Virus record (IMG/VR): IMGVR_UViG_3300025012_000256 | Location: 1 to 27,103 of that record | Reading direction: 5' to 3' (one strand) | Length of the DNA: 27,103 nucleotides | Origin: a virus | Part shown: positions 6,154-11,578 of the stretch, piece by piece | How positions within the stretch are numbered: position 1 is the stretch's first letter | Layout: each line of letters begins with the position of its first letter | Position numbers and translations under genes: made by a program | Notes under the pieces: model-generated | Database searches by the model: none | The model's input: the letters and a program-made list of their open reading frames with translations, nothing else | What the model was told of the DNA's origin: nothing

Positions 6154-7125
6154 ATGGCAGATAAAGAAAAATTTCAAGGCTATGACATGAGTTTTTATAA
6201 TAAAATCATGTTAAAAATAGAGGAATTAAAAAACAAAGGTCAATGGTTTCAAAATCAAGTTAGCAAACAATTAGGATACAGCTCTGGTTCGGCTCTTTCT
6301 GGTTACTTGGGTGGGTATTGTGTAGTAAATGTAATTGAAATGGAGTCAAGGCTTGCAAAGTATTTCACAACTTTGGAGGTTATGGATTCTAAAGTTCAAA
6401 TTGATTATGTAGAAATCAATGCGACAGAATTTATATACGAAGCTGTTGATTCAGCCAGAGTATATAAAGACATTTCTGTTGTATCTGGAGGTGCTGGAAG
6501 TTCAAAAAGTGCCACTTTGAAAAAGTATAAGGTTGAAAAAGGATTTTGTATTTATATTCAACTTTTTGAGTCAAATGTAGGAAAATTGTTAGATATGATC
6601 ACAATAGAAATAGGGCTAGAAACAAAAACAAACAACACTTTGAAAACCTCTAATATTATCAATTTTTTTAAACAAAATCCAAACTATGTACTGATAATTG
6701 ATGAGTTTGAACTGTCTAAAGACTCTCCAAAAATTATGAAAAAAATAAGAGAGATAAATGAGAATGGTGAAATAGGTATTGTTCTCGCTGGTACAAAATT
6801 TTTAGGACTCCAAATAAGTCAAGTTAGAGAAGATTTAGAACAATTGAGATCTCGTGTAGGGGTATTTGTTGATTTATCATTAGACGCTCCATATTGTATT
6901 GAAGATGCAGAAAAGATTTTGAAAACAAAATGGGCTAATATTTCTCCAGAGTTAGTTATGAAATTTTTTAATATGTCTCAAAATAATATAAGGACTTTAA
7001 TAAAATTGATGATTAGAGTAACAGAAGAGATGTCAGATACTAAAAAAACAAGCCCTGAAGAATCGATGTTTGTTTCTTCTAGTTCTAAAATTTTAAGAAC
7101 TAAGCATAAGACGAGTTTGCTATGA
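6154..7125 (+). CDS. B: MuB-type AAA+ target-DNA activator ATPase
   Basis: ATG 6154 is preceded by GAGGG about 8 bases upstream. The 323-residue protein has an N-terminal HTH-like domain (GQWFQNQVSKQLGYSSGSAL, residues about 30-52), as in MuB, and an AAA+ core with a Walker A segment SGGAGSSKSAT (K118) and Walker B VLIIDEFE (D183, E184). The last glycine of the Walker A consensus GxxxxGK[ST] is serine here. MuB polymerises on target DNA with ATP, delivers it to the MuA transpososome and gives target immunity. It lies 11 bases after the transposase gene, in the Mu order A-B. Assignment is firm; the variant P-loop is noted in the findings. Confidence 0.94.
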   Translation: MADKEKFQGYDMSFYNKIMLKIEELKNKGQWFQNQVSKQLGYSSGSALSGYLGGYCVVNVIEMESRLAKYFTTLEVMDSKVQIDYVEINATEFIYEAVDSARVYKDISVVSGGAGSSKSATLKKYKVEKGFCIYIQLFESNVGKLLDMITIEIGLETKTNNTLKTSNIINFFKQNPNYVLIIDEFELSKDSPKIMKKIREINENGEIGIVLAGTKFLGLQISQVREDLEQLRSRVGVFVDLSLDAPYCIEDAEKILKTKWANISPELVMKFFNMSQNNIRTLIKLMIRVTEEMSDTKKTSPEESMFVSSSSKILRTKHKTSLL

Positions 7126-7280
7126 GATTTTTTCATAATATGGATAATAGTGCTTTTGAAAGCATAGTTGATTATAGAATAAAAGAGTATTTAAAAAAAG
7201 ATGAGTTTTCAAAGTCTTTAACAAGTAAGAAAAAAGAATCCTTTTTTAAAAGGATTTTTAGAAAAATATTAGGAGTGTAA
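7122..7280 (+). CDS. 52-residue basic protein, unknown
   Basis: ATG 7122 overlaps the MuB stop (ATGA). The product is short and becomes strongly basic (KKDEFSKSLTSKKKESFFKRIFRKIL), with a helical middle. It is separated by only 5 bases from the DUF3164 gene, whose ribosome binding site AGGAG lies in its last codons. No family is recognised. The tight coupling favours a real gene. Confidence 0.55.
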   Translation: MRFFHNMDNSAFESIVDYRIKEYLKKDEFSKSLTSKKKESFFKRIFRKILGV

Positions 7281-7285
7281 AGAAA

Positions 7286-7900
7286 ATGAGTGATAAAAAA
7301 ATAGAAACAAAAAACAAGCAAGATTTCAATAAAGATACAAAACGAGAGTTAGCAAGTTTAGTTGCTCTTAGAGAATCTGACTTTGTAGAAAAATTATTTA
7401 AAAAAGGTTTGGTTTTAGAAGGAAATTTAAATGACTTTAAAGACAAATCATTTAATGAAATTACTAAATTTGATAATTTTCTAATTAAAAAAAATAAAGT
7501 TAAATTATCGAAAGGTAATAGAACTTTCATTAATTTAGATGAAACTAAAAGAATAAAGTTTCTTACAAGAGACATTATTAAATTTGACAGTCAACTACAA
7601 CAAGCAAAAACAAGATTTAATCAATTCATTGAAAAAGATAAAAATATTTCTCCTGTCGTCACAGATATTATCAAGCAGGCATTTTCTTTGGATAAAGAAG
7701 GTAAGATTAATACAACTGCATTAATTCGTTTAGCAAAATTCAAGACTAAAAAAACTGAAGAGTATAAAGAATTTCAAGAATGTCAAGTATTGATTTTAGA
7801 GAGCATAAAACCTGCAGGAACAAAAAACTATTTATTGTTTCAGACTAGAGATGATGCAAAAAGTGAAGTTTGGAGAACAGTTAAATTATCATTGACTTAA
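7286..7900 (+). CDS. DUF3164-family protein of Mu-like phages
   Basis: The protein has 204 residues from ATG 7286. The C-terminal half matches the DUF3164 pattern found next to MuA/MuB genes: a DKEGKINTTALIRLAKFK block, then EYKEFQECQVLILESIKPAGT and the strand YLLFQTRDD, corresponding to the family's Gly-x-Ile...Leu, Ser-Ile and Tyr-x-x-x-x-x-Arg positions. The N-terminal half is a charged helical region. The family's role is unknown, though it is regularly in early transposition operons. The stop at 7898-7900 lies two bases before the outer stem of the hammerhead ribozyme. Confidence 0.85.
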   Translation: MSDKKIETKNKQDFNKDTKRELASLVALRESDFVEKLFKKGLVLEGNLNDFKDKSFNEITKFDNFLIKKNKVKLSKGNRTFINLDETKRIKFLTRDIIKFDSQLQQAKTRFNQFIEKDKNISPVVTDIIKQAFSLDKEGKINTTALIRLAKFKTKKTEEYKEFQECQVLILESIKPAGTKNYLLFQTRDDAKSEVWRTVKLSLT

Positions 7901-7901
7901 T

Positions 7902-8005
7902 ATAACTCTGTAAGTCGAAACGGCAAGGGTTTCCATGCCATTATCCTTTACTTTGCCGTTTTGCAGTCTGGCAACTGCAACTGATGAGACTGCCTTGGGG
8001 GTTAT
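7902..8005 (+). ncRNA. Type II hammerhead self-cleaving ribozyme
   Basis: All core elements are present. C3-A9 is CTGATGA (7981-7987). G12-A13-A14 is GAA (7917-7919), and A15.1 (7920) pairs with U16.1 (7959). Stem III: ACGGCAA (7920-7926) with TTGCCGT (7953-7959). Stem I: TTGCAGT (7961-7967), loop CTGGCA, ACTGCAA (7974-7980). Stem II is open: AGTC (7913-7916) with GACT (7988-7991), starting with the required G10.1-C11.1, then an internal loop and an outer stem 7902-7909 with 7998-8005 (six Watson-Crick and two G-U pairs). The H17 base is U7960, so the predicted cut is between 7960 and 7961 (GUU triplet). Loop I GGC (7970-7972) can pair with GCC (7992-7994) of the stem II internal loop, like known stem I-II contacts. 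It fills the gap between two early genes exactly. Confidence 0.93.
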
Positions 8006-8006
8006 T

Positions 8007-8141
8007 ATGAAAAATAAAAAGACTTTAAAACAAAAATGGAATGAACTACCAAAAGATGTTCAAGATATTATAAAGGTGATTGGTTTTATTGCTGTTGTTT
8101 TTATTGTTGGTTGGTTTGTAGTCAATAAATTTATTTTTTGA
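8007..8141 (+). CDS. 44-residue single-span membrane protein
   Basis: The start is ATG 8007; GGGGG (7997-8001) 5 bases upstream serves as the ribosome binding site and lies within the 3' strand of hammerhead stem II. The product has a basic N-terminus (MKNKKTLKQKWNELPKDVQ), then one hydrophobic span VIGFIAVVFIVGWFVVNKFIF at the C-terminal end, so it is expected with N inside and the tail in the membrane. It could be a small regulator, exclusion protein or holin-like protein; no family is recognised. Its translation probably depends on opening or cutting the ribozyme. Confidence 0.7.
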   Translation: MKNKKTLKQKWNELPKDVQDIIKVIGFIAVVFIVGWFVVNKFIF

Positions 8142-8148
8142 GGTTGAT

Positions 8149-8418
8149 GTGAAAAATATCAAGGTTTTTGTTTTAGCTAGTAATACAGATGATGCTATCG
8201 AATATTGTCAACGAGAGAATATCAATGCTGAGTTTTTAGATAGAATTGAGCAAATTCTTCCTTATTCGCACGGAGTGATACACATCACATTTAAATTTTG
8301 TAAAAACAAAAATTGGCTTGATATTCTTTCTATTGCAATTGAGAGAAGATTTCTTTTTAGAGGTTTTAATGCGACATGGGTACAAAATAAACAAGGTGAT
8401 TTATGGAAGAAAATTTGA
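8149..8418 (+). CDS. Unknown early protein (89 residues)
   Basis: GTG 8149 follows GAGGT at about 8140-8144; the earlier in-line ATG is followed at once by a stop, so GTG is preferred. The protein starts with a beta-strand (NIKVFVLASNTDDAIEYC), a helix, then VIHITFKFCKNKNWLDILSIAIERRFLFRG, an alpha/beta layout. It has no signal or membrane segment and no motif I recognise. It overlaps the next gene by 16 bases. Confidence 0.55.
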   Translation: MKNIKVFVLASNTDDAIEYCQRENINAEFLDRIEQILPYSHGVIHITFKFCKNKNWLDILSIAIERRFLFRGFNATWVQNKQGDLWKKI

Positions 8419-8657
8419 TAGAAAAATATCGCAATCTTCTGAGAAACTCTTTCTCTGATTTATCTTTTAAAGAGATTTTAGAGCAAGATAAGATTGAAAC
8501 ACCACAACAGTTTAGGCAAATTTATAGAAATTTGAGTGAAGATCAAAAACATGCAGGTGTGAGAATTTGTTTTAGAGTTTTAATAAAAAATGGAAAGAGT
8601 TTAAAAGAGATTTTAAATTTATTGGAGGTTGATGATGGGCGGTATCGGCGAGAATAA
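8403..8657 (+). CDS. Unknown helical early protein (84 residues)
   Basis: ATG 8403, with AAGGTG upstream, overlaps the preceding gene. The product is all-helical by composition (LIEKYRNLLRNSF, FKEILEQDKIETPQQFRQIY, KSLKEILNLLEV), suggestive of a small protein-binding or DNA-associated helical bundle. Its last 23 bases overlap the methyltransferase gene, whose GGAGG sits in its codons for Leu-Glu-Val, so the two are translationally coupled. No domain is recognised. Confidence 0.55.
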   Translation: MEENLIEKYRNLLRNSFSDLSFKEILEQDKIETPQQFRQIYRNLSEDQKHAGVRICFRVLIKNGKSLKEILNLLEVDDGRYRRE

Positions 8658-9339
8658 TTATTTTAAAAACATAAAAGAAAATAAAATTGAGACACCAAAT
8701 TCAATATCTTCTTTTCTTTATGACGTACTTAAAGAAAATAAAATTTTCAGTTATAATAAAACTATCATTGATGTTGGGGCTGGTGCAGGGAATCTCACAA
8801 AAGAATTCAAGCGATTTAAAATACATGCTATTGAAAAAAATAATATAGAGAATCATTTTTCTAACAGATGTTGGCAAGATGATTTCTTGTTGACTGAAAA
8901 TAAATATAATTATTTTTTATTAAATCCGTCTTGTATTTTTTGCAATCCACCTTGGAACATTGGCAAAGGTGAAACAAAAGAATATATTAATAAAATTAAA
9001 AATGAGTTCAATTTGAAATCAAGACCATTATTACCAGAATTATTTTTAAGGCAAATTTTTCTGACTTGGGCAAATGATATTCCGGTGGTTTTAATTGTTC
9101 CGTTTGGTTTCAGATTGAATCAATTAAAGAAATCAAACAGAACTGACTATTTGTTGAGTTGCGGAGCTGAAATCACAAGTATTATTTCGTTACCTTTGGA
9201 TGTTTTTCCAAATGTTAAACATCAGTCTGAAATTTTGATTTTTAATATCCCAGACTTGAAGTCACATTATTTCATTTCAAAAGAATATTATGATTTAGAT
9301 GAAATACAAGAGCAAAAAGAATTGGAGTTTAATAAATGA
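8635..9339 (+). CDS. Orphan adenine-specific DNA methyltransferase
   Basis: ATG 8635 is chosen among adjacent ATGs because GGAGG (8624-8628) is then 6 bases away. The 234-residue protein has the SAM-binding motif I, IIDVGAGAGNLTKEF (about 44-58), an acidic end of strand 2 (AIEKNN) and the catalytic motif NPPW (104-107), typical of N6-adenine (or N4-cytosine) amino-methyltransferases. No target-recognition domain of usual size is apparent, and no restriction enzyme lies nearby. Solitary phage methyltransferases commonly protect phage DNA from host restriction or affect regulation; Mu itself uses Mom modification for this. Target sequence cannot be read. A nucleic-acid methyltransferase is secure; RNA as substrate is not excluded. 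Confidence 0.85.
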   Translation: MGGIGENNYFKNIKENKIETPNSISSFLYDVLKENKIFSYNKTIIDVGAGAGNLTKEFKRFKIHAIEKNNIENHFSNRCWQDDFLLTENKYNYFLLNPSCIFCNPPWNIGKGETKEYINKIKNEFNLKSRPLLPELFLRQIFLTWANDIPVVLIVPFGFRLNQLKKSNRTDYLLSCGAEITSIISLPLDVFPNVKHQSEILIFNIPDLKSHYFISKEYYDLDEIQEQKELEFNK

Positions 9340-9539
9340 TTTGGTTGATTACGATATTTTCTTTGGTTGGTACAGTTTTGAATATCAGAAAAAACAATAT
9401 TTGTTTTGTTTTTTGGATTTTTACTAATAGTTTTTGGGCTATTTTGGATTTCCAAAAAGGCATATATCAACAATCAATGTTGATGTTGATATATTTGTTT
9501 TTGTCGATTTGGGGACTTTTGGAATGGAGGAAAAAATAA
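9336..9539 (+). CDS. Small three-span membrane protein, PnuC-like half
   Basis: The 67-residue protein starts at ATG 9336, overlapping the methyltransferase stop. It has three hydrophobic segments: IWLITIFSLVGTVLNI, FVFWIFTNSFWAIL and SMLMLIYLFLSIWGLLEW. The pattern of Trp residues, the TNSFW motif and the end IWGLLEW recall the repeat unit of PnuC nicotinamide-riboside transporters, which are built from two three-helix halves like SWEET proteins. A single half could work as a dimer, as SemiSWEETs do. Alternatively it is a holin-like or exclusion membrane protein. Resemblance is by eye; the substrate is unknown. Confidence 0.6.
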   Translation: MIWLITIFSLVGTVLNIRKNNICFVFWIFTNSFWAILDFQKGIYQQSMLMLIYLFLSIWGLLEWRKK

Positions 9540-9716
9540 ATGGAGAACGAAGACTTTGAAAAACAAGTAATAGAATTAGAAAAACATTGTAAAGAGCAGT
9601 TAGAAAGAAATTTGTCTAAAAGAATAAAAGAAGAACATCAAACTATTTTAAAATTAATTGAGTTCTACAAAAAAAACACATTGCTCTATCATGTCCAAAA
9701 ATTTTCTTTTTTTTAA
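9540..9716 (+). CDS. 58-residue coiled-coil protein, unknown
   Basis: ATG 9540 immediately follows the previous stop, with GGAGG at 9526-9530. The product is a continuous charged helix (EDFEKQVIELEKHCKEQLERN ...) ending LLYHVQKFSFF. The stop lies in a TTTTCTT/AAGAAAA inverted repeat (9702-9721). From 9717 to 9773 I see no gene except a possible 10-codon frame starting at ATG 9748; TATATTATA (9751-9759) could be a -10 element for gemA, without a clear -35. Confidence 0.55.
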   Translation: MENEDFEKQVIELEKHCKEQLERNLSKRIKEEHQTILKLIEFYKKNTLLYHVQKFSFF

Positions 9717-9773
9717 GAAAAGGACTAAGTTTTTAGGGGATAATTTTATGTATATTATACGAGGAGCGAGAAA

Positions 9774-10250
9774 ATGCTAAAAATATCAAATAAAATTGAC
9801 AAATCTAAAAGCGATTTAGTTCATGTTGCAAAACACTGGGCTTTGAAAAACTTACCTCATTTTTCTGATGATGACTATAGAAAAATGCTTTTTGATGTTG
9901 GTTGTGTTAGTGAAACAAGCAAAGATTTGACAAATCAACAATTCAAAGACTTGATGGATATTTTTTCTTCTCTTGGTTTTGAATCAACAGCACGAAAAGC
10001 AAGAAAAAACATAAATACAATATCAAAAAAACGAGGTTTCTATAAACCTGCAACAGATCAACAAATTGCAATGTTACGCCGTTTGTGGCAAAATAATGAG
10101 TTTGTGATCAGTAAGACAGATGAAGCATTGCTAAAGTTTATTTATCGTATTGTAAAAAAAATAAGTTTCAATATCTTGATTCATAGAGATGTTGAAAAAA
10201 TATCTGAAGCAATAAAAAAAATTAAAGGAAAAAAACATGTTGGAATTTAA
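9774..10250 (+). CDS. gemA: GemA (Mu gp16, DUF1018) regulatory protein
   Basis: The start is ATG 9774 with GGAG (9762-9765). The 158-residue protein matches the GemA/gp16 family: LVHVAKHWALKNLPHFSDDDYRKMLFDV (the family's IhvAkrqLgl-dddtYRamL), the LTNQQFKDLMDIFSSLGF block (LsxxeLxxvLdxlxxxGF), then ATDQQIAMLRRLWQN (the xTxxQxxxIxaLW block) and a C-terminal helical region. In Mu, GemA modulates host gene expression and DNA supercoiling. It has the usual family size and is in the usual place, late in the early operon before the Mor gene. Confidence 0.9.
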   Translation: MLKISNKIDKSKSDLVHVAKHWALKNLPHFSDDDYRKMLFDVGCVSETSKDLTNQQFKDLMDIFSSLGFESTARKARKNINTISKKRGFYKPATDQQIAMLRRLWQNNEFVISKTDEALLKFIYRIVKKISFNILIHRDVEKISEAIKKIKGKKHVGI

Positions 10251-10500
10251 TGGATTTGGGGTAGACGACGAATCTGTGTTAGAGATAGAAAAAGTTTTAA
10301 ACGAAAATCGTTTGAATGCAACTATATATACTTACGAAAATAATACAGACTTATTGAAAATCAATGAATCTGAAAAAAAAATTAATGCAATTTTAAAAAA
10401 ATATAAATTATATGGTAGAGTTTGTATTCATAGAGACTCTAAAGTTGCTTATATACTTTCTTGTTTTTATAGGGGTGAAAATGTCAAAACTAAGAGTTAA
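10237..10500 (+). CDS. Unknown alpha/beta early protein (87 residues)
   Basis: ATG 10237 overlaps the end of gemA by 14 bases, with AAAGGAAA upstream. It holds two similar helix-strand units: EIEKVLNENRLNATIYTY and KINAILKKYKLYGRVCIHRD. The second also resembles the N-terminus of the protein encoded at 10670 (EIEQILEKHDLSGTIFLNDD). These repeats suggest a small domain duplicated within and between neighbouring genes. No function can be given. Confidence 0.55.
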   Translation: MLEFNGFGVDDESVLEIEKVLNENRLNATIYTYENNTDLLKINESEKKINAILKKYKLYGRVCIHRDSKVAYILSCFYRGENVKTKS

Positions 10501-10663
10501 ACTTAGATTTAAATATGAAAAAGAGTATGAAGTCGACCCAGATATTGTTGATTGTTTTCAAGACGATAGTATCAGTGATTTGAAACAAGTTGAATTGACT
10601 CAGCAGTTTTTATCTGAGATTGATTTGAGTGCAAGGTTTAGTTCTCTTGATATTGTAAAGTGA
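10481..10663 (+). CDS. 60-residue protein, unknown
   Basis: ATG 10481 follows AGGGGTG (10471-10477), so an in-frame upstream extension inside the previous gene is rejected. The product starts with a basic strand (SKLRVKLRFKYEKEYEV) and ends in an acidic helical part. It overlaps the preceding gene by 20 bases and precedes the next by 6. It lacks recognisable motifs. Confidence 0.5.
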   Translation: MSKLRVKLRFKYEKEYEVDPDIVDCFQDDSISDLKQVELTQQFLSEIDLSARFSSLDIVK

Positions 10664-10669
10664 GGCTGT

Positions 10670-11035
10670 ATGCAGAATGATAAATATCTAAAAATAGCAA
10701 TGAATGAAATTGAACAAATTTTAGAAAAACATGACCTGTCTGGCACAATTTTTCTAAATGATGATACGAATGTAGGGTATAAACTTTTTTGGACTAAAAA
10801 ATGGAATGGTTTTACTTTAGAAAAAGGAAAAATTAATTTAAAATCAAACGATAAAGATAAAATAACGAATAGCATCAACTTTCTTGTAGCGTTGCAAAAG
10901 TTTACTATTATGCTTTTTGAAATAACAGAGTATTTTCTCGAGACTTTAAGAAATCAATTTAAAATTGAAGTAGATGATATTGAGTTTACTCATGATGCAG
11001 AGTTCGACGAATTGCAGAAAAAGGAGATTAATTAA
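10670..11035 (+). CDS. Unknown early protein (121 residues)
   Basis: ATG 10670 has GAGG at 10662-10665. The N-terminal unit EIEQILEKHDLSGTIFLNDDTNVGY resembles the C-terminal unit of the protein encoded at 10237-10500 (shared Ile-Leu, Lys, Leu-x-Gly, Asp and Val-x-Tyr positions). A long helix follows (NFLVALQKFTIMLFEITEYFLETLRNQF given in part), then an acidic C-terminus. It is not a membrane protein by composition. It is the penultimate gene of the early block. Confidence 0.55.
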   Translation: MQNDKYLKIAMNEIEQILEKHDLSGTIFLNDDTNVGYKLFWTKKWNGFTLEKGKINLKSNDKDKITNSINFLVALQKFTIMLFEITEYFLETLRNQFKIEVDDIEFTHDAEFDELQKKEIN

Positions 11036-11125
11036 ATGAAGATGTTCTTTAATGGTGTCTATGTAACAGAAATCAAAGAATTGTCATTTAAAGATGAAGA
11101 TGAAGATGAAAAATCTTATCAATAA
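11036..11125 (+). CDS. 29-residue acidic micro-protein
   Basis: ATG 11036 directly follows the previous stop, with AAGGAG at 11022-11027. The product is MKMFFNGVYVTEIKELSFKD followed by an Asp/Glu repeat (GATGAA codons) and SYQ. The good ribosome binding site and zero-base spacing favour translation; its small size keeps confidence low. It is the last frame before the terminator-like structure. Confidence 0.4.
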   Translation: MKMFFNGVYVTEIKELSFKDEDEDEKSYQ

Positions 11126-11171
11126 TTTTGAGTTGAAAAATATTAGATTAATAGATATTTAAGAAAAGATT

Positions 11172-11232
11172 AAATTAGGAGAAAGAAAATTAGATTAAGT
11201 ATTACAAAGCAATCTCTAAACCTAATTTTTTT
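11172..11232 (+). terminator. Composite hairpin terminator ending the early operon
   Basis: AAATTAGG (11172-11179) pairs with CCTAATTT (11221-11228), enclosing an inner stem TTAGA (11190-11194) with TCTAA (11215-11219). The 3' arm runs into seven T (11226-11232). The stem is AT-rich with a large interior, so strength is uncertain. It sits between the last early frame and the Mor/C promoter. The heptamer TAGATTA occurs near 11144, 11191 and 11271 in this gap and could be a binding site. Confidence 0.55.
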
Positions 11233-11242
11233 AATAAAATTC

Positions 11243-11271
11243 TTGACAAGGTTTTATAAAATTAATAATAT
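11243..11271 (+). promoter_or_regulatory. Sigma70-like promoter of the Mor/C gene
   Basis: A perfect -35 box TTGACA (11243-11248) is followed after 17 bases by TAATAT (11266-11271). Transcription would start close to the ribosome binding site AAGGAGA (11277-11283), leaving a very short leader. A consensus -35 box suggests activator-independent expression, possibly held off by a repressor. Confidence 0.6.
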
Positions 11272-11290
11272 AGATTAAGGAGATAATGTT

Positions 11291-11578
11291 GTGTGTTTTG
11301 ATGCAATTCGAGAGATTAGTGATATTGAACTCATTAAAAATATCGTAGGTAAAGATAAATTTGACGAGCTTCTTTTTAATTTTGGTGGAACATCAGTATA
11401 TTTCCCAAGTCAGATAGTAGACACTTCTGAGATATTTGATGATTTTGAAAATAATCTTTCATTATCTACTATCAGAAAAAAATATAAAAAGTCTATGACT
11501 TGGGTTAGAAATCAACAAAAATTATACTTAGCAGAAAAGAAAAATGGTCAAAAAAAATTATTTAATAACCTTAACTAA
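11291..11578 (+). CDS. Mor/C-family late transcription activator
   Basis: GTG 11291 lies 7 bases after AAGGAGA. The 95-residue protein has the Mor family layout: an N-terminal dimerisation helix region (EISDIELIKNIVG), the strand signature FGGTSVYFPS (31-40; Mor and C have FGG...YIP), then an HTH (about 56-78) SLSTIRKKYKKSMTWVRNQQ. It is shorter than Mu Mor (129) and C (140). In Mu, Mor activates the middle promoter and C the late ones; here only one such gene is seen in the window, so it may do both jobs. It has its own promoter after a terminator. Its stop overlaps the convergent MuF gene. Confidence 0.85.
   Translation: MCFDAIREISDIELIKNIVGKDKFDELLFNFGGTSVYFPSQIVDTSEIFDDFENNLSLSTIRKKYKKSMTWVRNQQKLYLAEKKNGQKKLFNNLN

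Noticed and set aside
9868-9890. Second CTGATGA in the window as a possible hammerhead core
   Set aside because: It lies in gemA codons; no GAAA with matching stem II, and no stem I or III complement was found around it. Similar CTGATGA strings in the sheath and protease genes also lack stems.
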